Below, one piece after another: positions 46,251 through 57,500 of a stretch of 64,000 nt of DNA (within the stretch, counting starts at the first letter, position 1; each line of letters opens with the position of its first letter). The position numbers and the translations under genes are program-made. Source of the DNA: Odiellus spinosus (taxonomy: Eukaryota; Arthropoda; Arachnida; Opiliones; Phalangiidae); NCBI GenBank assembly GCA_963920705.1, contig OY987225.1, positions 32,775,458-32,839,457 of the forward strand, written 5' to 3'. The notes under the pieces were generated by a model, which had not been told where the DNA came from, ran no database searches, and saw only the letters and a list, made by a program, of their open reading frames with translations.

Positions 46251-49200
46251 AATTAATCATAATTAACTAATAAGATCGACCAGTAAGATAAATTGCCTTG
46301 CACGAAAGTAACTATCGACATTTCTAAAATTCAAAAACAAAATTGATTTCAATTTTTCATCCTAATTATTATTTATTATATATTTTTTGTTATTTCATTC
46401 ACCAAATTTATGTTGTAGCAGAATTCTATGGTCAGTATTCATAGAAATTCCTAAAGTACGGGATAGGAAAGCTGCTTACTCATAAATATATTTATTATAA
46501 TTTCATCTCTCGTCTAATTAAAGCAGCTATAAATTTAAATGACCCGCTGATGATAAGCGCAAGTATTTATTTTGTTTTAATCCCCCTAAACTATGATGGT
46601 AATTTAAGAACAGTTACAATAAACTGTTATAATTCCGGTAATCAATTATTTAATTACAGAGAATTACCATCAGTACCTAAAATGGGTTAATGTTTAATAG
46701 ATTAGATATAAATTATGTCATTTAATTGAGTACGGTTAATTATAGAAAATATATTATAATTATGAAATTATGCAAATTTATTACGAATAATTTGCAATCA
46801 AATTAAAAATCATTAAATGAAGTGTACCGGTAATTAAAATTGTTTGAATTTCAAACTTAAAACAGTAGACATATTATTGTAGTCATATTAATTGAAAAAC
46901 CCACCCAGATTTAATTCTAAAATTATAATTTTTATCAGAATTGTAAATAAAGGAAATTATTTTTTTTAAATTTTGTACGCAAAGGTTATCGGATGAAGTT
47001 GTGAAAAATAAAATTATATTTCCTCTGTTTTAGGAGAGGTTCTAATTTCTTAATTATATTGGTATGTATTTGATTTAAATTGTTAATTAAAATAGTGCTC
47101 AGTTCTACACCAATTAATGTTTGAATAAAATAAGTTTTTGAAACTGTATCAAATTACTTTGTATTTGAAAAGTGGCTAAACCTATTTCCACACACGCGTA
47201 ATTGTTATTTTTAATCTATTTCAGATTTAATCGTGCTAAATTTCTGGCATTAAAAAAAGGCTCTCGTCTAAGGTGGATGGTAAAAATTGACATTCCTGCA
47301 CTTTGCCTAACAAATGATTTCTAAAATCGGAGCAAGTTGCGTACTCGTTAACAGTATTTTTGGTTTTGCGTAATACTACCCTTTAACGAACTAAGCTTGT
47401 TCGTTCGCATCTCCCGCTTTAATTGAGATCGTGATATAATTTTTATCATAATCTTGAAATTAAACAAGACCAAAAAGGTTTAATTTTGTTTCGTGGTCTT
47501 TCTCAGATAATTGCGCAAAGAGGAAGCTGCGGATCAAGTTTGAAAATCGTAATGGGTGTTTGATTGAAGTTACTTCGTTGATTTCTATTTTTGGCCGCTA
47601 CGGGAGCTACTTATAGTTCCCAAACTCATCACTAACGTGGGACTTTTCAAACTTGGTCCACCGCCTAAAATTGTCTGCCTCTAATGTGAATTCAGGTTTA
47701 TCTAACTATTAATTAATCTTGAGCCTTTCAAAGTCATATAATCGTACAAATCACACGAAAAAATTGCTTACTAAAGCCAAGCTGGCTTTTGAGATCATTT
47801 TGTCGTAAGACTATAACTAAAATGAGACAACACCCATGATATTTTAAAATTAAGCTTACCCCTTAGATGATCTGGTAATAAAGATCCCATAGTTGTTCCA
47901 ATTAAGGTCAGAGGTTGTAAAGTCACAATTTGGTACTGGGTCAGTGATGAAAGTTGTATCCACATGTACGGTGAAATTAAAGTTCGTATCCATGACAGAA
48001 GGTCGTTAGTGTATCCCAAGTATAAATCCTGAATGGTTACCCTGTTTAAAAAAAATTATATTAATTATCTAATAAGCGTTGGCATTCATTAAATGTGAAC
48101 GTCATTTGAGTGCCTATACGTTCCCCATAACCTAGCTTTATATAATACAGTGGTCATGCAAACATGGATTACCTGGAAATATTAGGGTTATTTGAATGTT
48201 GACAAAACAATTCTGGGAAACTCTTAAAAAATTGGGCATAAGTCATGGAACTCATTCAAGAACATGGAACCATTCATCGCAGGCTTCGTAGCCAAAACCA
48301 TTAGGGACGACTCTTGCTTTTAATTTTTTTCCCCGAGGGCGATTGCCTTGTAGTATCATGCTAATTGTTTTAGAATTTTATTTCACTATTTTTTATTGTA
48401 TTTATAACTTTAACTAGCATGGGAGGATGAGTTAAGAATATGTTTTTGCCTGCCATGTTTTTAGGTTAGTAAACGAGTTCTTGTCCAGACTTTGTATTAG
48501 GCCTAGGCCTAAGGAAAAATCAACAACCTAAAACTGACCATTTATAACTCGCTCTTTTAGCGTTATATTTTTAATTACCTTTTACTTAAGGTTGAATTTC
48601 GTAAAACCTTTTAACTTAATATGAAAAATGCATAGAATGACATTAAATTAAACTTTAGCAATCGATTATTTCAATTAAACCACGAGAAGCCTAGAACTAA
48701 ACTCACGACGACGAAAGCGAACAATGAATCCGGAGATCCGGACTGGGGACGGAAACAGTGGCGTTCTCTGGCGTGTTTTTAGGGAAAAATAAACTCCTAG
48801 GAGTGTGTCTAAAATTTAAAATTACTTAGCATGTGTCGCCATCTAGCTCAACTAACGATAAACTCAACTGGAAAATATTTTGGCGGGAATTCCAAACATT
48901 TAATTTAACATTTTAAGATACAGTTTTCCTATTATACAAATTTTGCCTCCGTTAAATATAAATCTATTTTTGTGATTTAATATCCAGATTTAAATTGATA
49001 AGAAGAGGGCGCTACTTTCTAGAGAGACAAACGTCAGCGAAGACCCATTTTTAAAAAATTTCTTCCTGCTGTTTCAAAATGTAAATTCAATTTGCGTAGG
49101 AATTCGCTATTATGTAAGGAATTTTTAAAAAGAAGTACCGAAACAGCTAATTTTTATTTTTTATTGAATGCCTGGTATCTCGTGAATATATCAATTAATT

Positions 49201-49478
49201 CAAGTTTTTCCCTCTTTAAACAAAGTATGTATGGTACCAAATTGGGTAAATCAAATCACCAAATTACCTATAACTTGCTAATTACGTTATGAAACAACAA
49301 GCCGTCGGGTGTATTTAGCAGATTTTTTTTTATTTTGTTCATATTAGGCCTACCCATTATTAATTATTGTAATCTGAATTTCAATTAAATTATACTTATT
49401 GTAAAAACAAGTTATTTTAGTTATTTATTCTAGAAGAGCTTTCTTATTTGTTATCGTTCTTCGATTTTTATAGCCCCT
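46251..49478. other. Intergenic stretch between convergent ZP genes
   Basis: AT-rich; the inverted repeat at 47.5-47.7 kb and an isolated ttttggcgggaa near 48880 are the only features noted. Two short frames (47795-48019 minus, 49092-49292 plus) look random. Confidence 0.5.
47510..47690. repeat. Imperfect inverted repeat between the ZP genes
   Basis: gatcaagtttgaaaat near 47537 faces tttcaaacttggtcc near 47645, with weaker pairing outside. Probably an old foldback element. Confidence 0.4.
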
Positions 49479-50035
49479 TTAAAGTCGCCTTATTTTCTAA
49501 TCAAAAGACGCCCCTGTACCTTTGGTTTCGTAAAATGCCCGGTGACACCCGCGATTACATCATTACAGGCATGAAAATCACCAAGAATGAGATTTAGCGC
49601 CATGATTCATTATAGTGGCATATCGCAGCACGTGTCGCAGGGATTTTATTAAGTCAAAGGTACATAGGCGTCTTTTGATTAGTCGGAGGTTCTTCTTTAA
49701 TCAAAGTATATGCCAAAATCATAAAGTCTCCAATTGTTTGTACAATTCAGAGGAACTTTCTGAATATTTTACTAATCAAACGTGCCTAATTTTAAAAGCA
49801 AATTGCGTCATAATGCCATTATGCTATCTTATTGGCAGTGACGTATTTGAAAAATATTGCCGAAAATAGCAAGAAATGACGTCTTATTTCTGATCTATCA
49901 TAACCCTTAGGGGCAAAAACCTTAGGGCCATTATGACGCAACGAATCTGTATGCTTATGGGAAGAGGTAGCATGAAAATATATTGAGGAAGAATCATTTA
50001 AAATAACTTTATTTTCCTTTTCACCTTCCCTTTAA
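49479..50035 (+). mobile_element. TTAA element family E, copy 4
   Basis: Right end TTTTCACCTTCCCTTTAA is clear; the left end (ctttaaagtcgcc) is decayed. Inner arms aatcaaaagacgcccctgta / tacataggcgtcttttgatt are strongly conserved with copies 1 and 3. An 84-aa frame inside is not a gene. Confidence 0.78.
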
Positions 50036-50849
50036 AAAAACTAAGTAGTGGTTTGATTTACCATCTTCCTGTCCCCCAACTTTAACCTGAGGCTAATTAA
50101 CTACCGGTAATTAATTTATTCATAAGATAAATACTTAACTTGATACAATAACCATTAATTTCTTAAAATATCAGTCATCTAGTACTGATAATTTGGATAA
50201 CTGTTACATTTTTTAATATAAGCCGACTTGACTAATTAACTAAATTTGAGGCCACAGAACAAAAAAAAAAAAAAATTGCGGTCGAAGAATAGAATAATAT
50301 CTTGGCACGTAAGAGTTATTTCCCCATTGAAGTAAATACAAGCAAAAGCGGAGAGTTGCCATCCCCCTAGAGTAAATCGCCATACACACGAGTAATCTAA
50401 TTTTCTCCTAGATTCGCGATGCTGCTCTCGTTTCGCCGGTTTCTCAAATAAAATAAAAGACTGCGAAAAATTTTACTTACTGACCTAGAAATTTGTTGGC
50501 GGGTGTAAAGAACCTTCTGGCACTGAACTCAATTCGGATTTCTCGTGGCGGATGTTATAATTAAAATTCACGAACCAAAAAAAGCATCGAAGCAGAATCG
50601 CCGACGACAACCGAACGCTAGGAACCAGGAAAAAAAATATTCAGACACGAAAATTACTCACCCTAAAAAAACATATTAAAAGTCCTACTTTAGAAACACC
50701 TTGTAAAATTAACATTTTCTCTTCAAAGTTAAAATCGGACTAAGGGCCTGGGACAGATAACAATTTTTTTTGATCTATTTAGACTATCAAGAACTTATTT
50801 ATGTAATTAAGAATAGTGGGTGGAAATATGTTTTAAATTTTTTATAAAA

Positions 50850-50990
50850 TAACCTTGGAAACAGATAAAAGAGTCGTTAAAAAGCACGCGTTTGTATTGA
50901 AGATGTTGCCTTTTTCAAGGTTGCTACAAAGGATAGAATTTTCTATACTTTTGCCATAAATAGCCGTTAAATAGAACCCGTTTCTACTGA
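50850..50990 (+). repeat. Direct-repeat element family K, copy 2
   Basis: aaccttggaaacag, attgaagatgttgcc, ttcaaggttgc and tagccgttaaatagaacccg match family K copy 1. Confidence 0.6.
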
Positions 50991-52411
50991 AAAAAAGCAG
51001 ACGAATTTTGGCTAAAACATACGCGAATAACCAAAACCTTACCCCGTACCCCAATGTTCTTAGGTGCATAAATAAGTTCTTGCAACCAAATATTAAATAC
51101 AGATAAATTAATCTAAAGAAATTTTTTAAAATTTAAATTTCGCTGTAAATATTAATAAATTTGGCGCCAAATAAAACTGGCACGGTTTAATAATTAAATA
51201 AACCTTTAGCACGTGCTTAATGATCACTCCTTGGGCTATTTTAATGTGCCAAATTTTAAATATTATCCAATTTATTGGGCATCAAAGACGGGATTTTATT
51301 TAAAAAAAAACTGTTAAAAAAAAATCACATTTAATTTAAATTTCCCGAAACTTTGAGAAAAAAACAACTTAAAAATCTATGTACAAATGTTTTCGGGTTT
51401 TATGGTATCAGTAGGTATTTTTTAGACATACCACAACTTTGAAATGATTGGTTAAGAACCAACCGTTCTCTACAAATTACATCATTTGCAACAAATAATA
51501 AAAGAAAAATTCCAGATTAAACAAAACAAATATTGACGCAGGACGAAAAACAAATTCCCCTTAAAAATAAACCAAATAATTAAAATTCCGTAAATTTTAT
51601 TTTTTATAAAACCCTAATTTTAATTTTAACGAAATCAATAAGGGGGATATTTTTTAAAATTAAAAATAAAATAATTTTTGATGTTTTTTAATGATTTTTT
51701 TGAATCTGTTACGCTCTGATTTCATTTGAAATTTGTGGAAAACTCGACTACTGATGTTAAGAAAATATATAAAAAATAATAAATAGAGACCAAAAAAATA
51801 ATTTATATTGAATCGAAAATTAAAACATTTCGATACACTAACTAACTAGGCGGGAAAAATATTAATTAAGTTTTAATTAAGTAGGTTTTATTTTAGTTAA
51901 GAATGCACCAAAACATATTTGGGAGTATTCGATTCCATTTTAATGGATTGTGAATAAATTAAAAAAAGAAATAATTATTTCAAAAAAACCGACTAGGTTT
52001 TTCTCCACAGTTTCAATCACTAAATTATTATCCTAAGTAAATATTATTAATTACTTACGTTATTATCAAAAGTTAATTACTGCGCGTGCGTTAATTGTTG
52101 GGATCATTTATTGGAACTGGCTTTGCATTCTTGTATGAACTTTAGACACCTTCAAACGTTGCAACGAATTTTAAAATTACTTGTTGACGATAATGAGGTA
52201 CAAATTAAAGTTGCAATTTTAGAAGTTATCAAGTTCCCGTACAAAAATTTGCTTTTTTCTTATTAACTTGGTGCATTCATAAGTCTTCAGCTGGATGAGC
52301 ATGTTTAACCATGCTTATTCCTAAGAAGGTTATTAAAAAATCCACATTTCTCGATAAACGTACAAATTTTCACTGAACTAGACATAATTGTTTCATAAAC
52401 CCAATCTTAAG
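50991..52411. other. Intergenic AT-rich stretch
   Basis: Contains TTTGGCGCCAAA near 51160 and ggcgggaaaaat near 51850. No gene or bounded element. Confidence 0.5.
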
Positions 52412-52670
52412 CTGAGTTCATACGAGACCATGGAATAAATTCAAACCGTATCAAACCGTGCGAACGGGAAATTTTTCTCTCGAATCGATTTCAATCGATT
52501 TCTCGAAACTGCTTCGGGAACCAGTTTCAAATCGATTCGGCTTCAACAAGCTACAGATGAAACTATAATAAATCGATTTATGAAGATGATACGTGAACAG
52601 ATGGCGAGCTTAAAAAAATTCCGATCGATTTAAATATCGGTTTGGTTTTATCGATTAAAATCGATTGGGG
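52412..52670 (+). mobile_element. Family F element, copy 3
   Basis: Shares gagttcatac, gtgcgaacgggaaa, gaaactgcttcgggaacc and ttcaacaagctacagatgaa. It lies downstream of the ZP gene 2 stop codon. Confidence 0.65.
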
Positions 52671-53218
52671 AAACTAGATTTTTAATAACCTTTATTACTA
52701 AGACATTTAAGGCACTCCTAGTGGCAGAAAAATGCAATTAATATTCCCATTTAAACCACTCAGTCTAAGCCTTGGATCCGTAAGTACCCTGGTCATACAC
52801 TCTTTCAATACCGCGACTTCCAACTGGTTTAAACTTACTTTAAATGTAAAAATTGTTAAGAATTTGATCTTAAACATTCCATGGACATGTCCCGACTCAT
52901 CTTTAGGACGCGGTAGCGTAGCTTCGACGCGATTACGTAAGTGATTACAGTAACCTTTGGTAATGCTAAAAACGTAGTCAATTACGTAATCACTTTAGTA
53001 TATTCAAAGCTACAAGACATCGCTGACGTAACAACAAGTAATTAACAACACATTCTACACAGAATACTCGCCTGATGATTTGTTTTTCTCTTATAGTCCA
53101 TTGTGTCCGTATTAAAATTCAGGTGGGGGGTTTCAGTCAAGTCCAAAAAAAAAATATAAAACCCGCATTATTTTCAATAGTTTTGAGTAATTGTCCGTTT
53201 TAGTCTTCTCAAAACTTA

Positions 53219-54540
53219 TCATTGCACCACGGGAACGGCGACTTTGACAAATTCCGCGTTATCGTAAGATATAATATTATCCGGAGATTCTACCGACCCT
53301 TTACCGGTTAAATGGCGGACCCTGAGGAACAAGAAAGCGGCCACCAACGAAGACACGATCAAAAGCAACAACAAGATGATCAAACCGGCGACGAATCCCG
53401 GTAAAGACATACAAATGGCTGACGCGTCGAATTCGGATGGTGTGGCGAAAACATCGAACGTCGTCTGATTCTCGGTACCAGTTGGTAAAGTAAAAGCGAC
53501 GTCACCAGGGGCTACGACTTGAATGACGCGTTGGGTTTGAATATCGGTCATATCTTGAAGTTGACGACGTTTTCTACTAACGTCTAAAGACCTGGGCATT
53601 CCGACACCAGCCGATACTGGGAAGCTAGCGTCATGGACCGTTACTTCGTCTTTCTTGTCCTCGTCCGACTCGTCATCAGATTTATCGTCGCTATCATCAA
53701 TCGGAGACGACGAGACACCGCTCTCTTCCGGTAATTGGTCGCCTTGTCTGTTGTAAAAGTGTCCACCGTTGGGGTAGTTAACTCCTTTACTCGGTTTCAA
53801 ACCATCGCGGATATGTACAGTTTCCGAAGAAGAATCGGAAGCGGATGTTGAAGTAGAGTCTTGATGATCCTTGGTGTCGTAAACGGGTTTGTTTTCGGAA
53901 TAAGACGCGGCTGGTTCTCTAGGAGCTGGTAAATACTCTCCGCCTAAGTTTCCGGTCGCGGCGCCGTGGTGATGATCCAGTAAGTGGTCCCCTTCGCACT
54001 TAGGTACCGGACATTCGTATCGGCAAACTTGTATGACGCATTGGAAATGGACATTCATCGAATCGGGGAATTTAAAGGCTTGGAAGTAAGCGTAAGACAC
54101 GACGGAAGCAGACGCTCCGAAATTTTTAACTTTTTGGAACCTGCTCATAATTTTAGGCCTAACGACGCAACCGTACTCGTCGACTAGTTGGATAGGTTGG
54201 TGTTTTCCATCGTGCGCGATGCAATTGCGAACCATCATATCGAATTTGTTTTCTTCGTCCTTGATGGCCAGAACCATGGTCATGGTTTGTCCGATTTTGA
54301 CGATACCCGAAACTTCGCTGGCCCAGGGTCCTTTTCCCACTTGGACTTGCATCCAACATTGGATGTTGTCTCCAAGGAAGTTGGCTGTGACTGCGTCCAA
54401 CATGTCGACGTTGAAGGGACGAAAAGTCACCGCCTTTTCGTAGAAGTCGTACCAGGTGCATCGTAAACGACGAGCTTGATCCCAAATTTCTTGTACTTGA
54501 GGGTCGTACTGAACAATGACTGTATTTTCGATGAACAAAC
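53219..54540 (-). CDS. ZP gene 2, exon 3 (rest of ZP, furin site, TM, tail)
   Basis: 1322 nt encoding residues 172-611, with stop TGA at 53221-53219. It contains eight of the eleven ZP cysteines, the acidic linker, RKRR, the membrane helix and the tail. Downstream on the minus strand the first polyadenylation-like hexamer noticed is at 52696-52691, inside sequence next to a family-F repeat, so the true 3' end is uncertain. Confidence 0.92.
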
Positions 54541-57500
54541 CTGAAAAGACATGTCAATTAGTAATTTTTCTCGTAAACAATTAACATCTAGAGTCAATTC
54601 TCAACCTCAAAATATTTTTTAAGATCGACAACCCTGTTTTTATTTCAAGTCCACCCCATTAAATTAATTAACCTAATTAGACCATTAGTTATATTAGTAT
54701 TTCATACGTCGGATATACCTTTGCCCAAATATTTAATAAAACAAAATCTCCTTTTCCTGTCTTATCACTCCAATAATTTCTTACCAGAACTTTGCTCGGG
54801 ATGATTATATCCACTCTGTTGACTGCTGGTCATTCCGCAACCTCCCATGAATATATCGAAATTGGCGACCAAATGACCGGTTCCCGCTGGTAGATGAACG
54901 CAAGCCGGGTCGCTGTAATGTCCCTTACTGAAGATCATACCGTAGAATGGCCGATCGAATTCTACGTTGACTTTCATGTGGTTCTTCTCACATTTGACGT
55001 TCAATGCCTTGACTTGAGGCATGTCCGGTCTTCCTGATGGCCAGGCATCGTGATCCCCGCCTCCTCCGCCACCTAAACCGGCTACTGAAGGTACAGGGGC
55101 TGCCGCGGAAGCGATTGGACCACCGACTTGGGCAGCCTGGTGACCAGGATGACCGTATTCCGAAGGGTACGGTAATACCGCTCGGTGTTCGGCTGGTAAA
55201 CTGATTGACTCTTCTTGTTGAAGATCTTGGTTACTGTCAATTTCTTTGGAGAAGCTCTAGAAAAATATAAATTTGGTAATTTAATAGGTTTGAAAAATAG
55301 GTTTCGCATTTAAAATTACAAATATGCACACTCATAAATTACCGTAAGACGCGTAATTTACCATTTTCCCAATTAAGGTAGTTTCAGAACTAAAAAAATA
55401 CTTGTTTTAGCTCTTTAAAATCAATAGGGGGTAAACGTAAAACATAGACGTAGTATTTGAACATTTTAAAACAAGTTATAAATATTGAGTGAGGCCCTTC
55501 TGAGGTTTTTAACAAAACCACTATACTAGTATAAGCACGTCTTTTAGAGGGTTATATAAAGAGACAACTAACATACAGATAAATCTAATCGATGAGAAAA
55601 TATGTCAGCAAAAATTAAAGGGAAAAAATATAAGGTAGAAATATTTTTTAAGATGAGTTTGAACCACTATTCAAAGGCGAGACTACACTTTTGTTCAGCG
55701 TAAAAATTAGGATTATTTATCTGCAGGGTTTAAACTTCGAGTGAAAATTATTAATCGTTATAGGTGTTGAAACTATGGGTGATGATTTAGTGATTATGTC
55801 TTGGGCCTCTTAACAAGAAAATTAATTGATAGAAGTGTCCATAGGCGAGGTAACAGTTTAAGAGGTTTTTAGTTTCGACGGGGCCTCAAATTCAGTTTCA
55901 AACAAGACTCATTTTTATTTGTACTATTTTAAGAATTAAAATATAATTCTAATTAAAGGGAAGGTGAAGAGAAAATGAAATTGTTTGAACTGCGCACGCG
56001 CTGTTGTAATCAAGAACGAGATTTAACGCGATTCAGCGCGTGTCCCGGGGATTTTATGAAGCCAAAGATGCAAGGCGTCTTCTGATTAGTCGGAGGTTCT
56101 ACTTTTAATTGAATATCAAAATAAGGTTACATATTTTGCGTTTTACTTTAAGCAAATATGTCTAATTTTAAGAATCAAATTCAATAAAAAATTATTTTCC
56201 TCTACACCTTCCCTTTAATACTATTATTTTGCCTAAAACCCACTTTCATTTGGTCTATTTTAAATCCTTGTGATAAAATTCGTGAGGTTATCGAGACATT
56301 AATTTGACAAGGCCCAAATCGAGTCAGTTTGCGTGTTTATTTTTAACTCATAACTCGGCAAGTTGTGTCACGACTATACCCAAAACAAAGAGTTTTCTGT
56401 TTTTATTTTGTTTCAAATCTCTTTTTTATCTTTTATTTTCTTTCTTATCCAAAACACTTTCAGCGTGAATTGAGACAGATTAACCAAGGGAAACAATAAA
56501 GCCAACAGCATTCTATAATGCTATGAAACTGTTCTAAAACCAAGTTTTATTTTGGTCCAAAAAAACTTAATCGCGTGGCTATCATGATTTAGTTTAGGTT
56601 TTTTTTACACCCATCGTGTCTAAGAGAGCAGAACGAAAGGCCTGAATCCCAATTATCCATTGAGAATAAGAAAAAAAGGCTTAGCGAAATGGTTTCAAAT
56701 ATGATTAGTGCAAGGAGGATCAGAGAAGGAGAGGAAATGTGGGGCTGCGTTGAGTTAGAGAGAGAAGAGCCAACCTCCCACTCGGGTGGAAAGGGGGGAT
56801 AGGAAATTCTCGAGGTAAACTGTTGTCACGTGGTCGCTAGCTAGCGCGTCTCATAAAGGATTCGTTTTACCCACGCGACAACATTTTACCACGAAACGTC
56901 TCTACCCCCGTTCTCCCAGAGTGGGAGTTTAGGCCGACGCAGTAGGAACCGCGCCGTCCCCACATTTCCTCTCCTTCTCTGATCCTCCTTGATTAGTGCT
57001 AGCTGCTAGGAGTTGGTATAACCAAGAATTCATTCAGGTTCCATAAGAATATGGGAGGGCTGCGATTCAATAACCATCCTCCCAAACTTTGTAGCAAAAG
57101 TTCGTCCGCTTCGAATCGATTTTTCAAGTAAATCGCTCCTGATATAATATTATTAACCCGCGCCACTAACGACCTTGACATAATATTTTGGGTAATAAAA
57201 ATGGAGCCGACCGAAAAAAGATCTAAGCGTACAAATGTTGCGAAAATGCAGACGAACTTTAGTAACAAAGTTTGGGAGGATGGTACCAGAGGCTAAAGCT
57301 ATGCTCCCATATTATTATGGAGCCTGAATGGATTCTTGGTATAACTTTTATTAATTGGATAGATCTACTGAATTATATTCAAACGCTTGCTTAAAAATAG
57401 ACTTATTAATCATTCCATTTAACTTATCGGCAAATAAAATAAAGAAATAATACTCGTATCAATTTTTATCGTTAGAAATTGAAACACATATATTTTTCAT

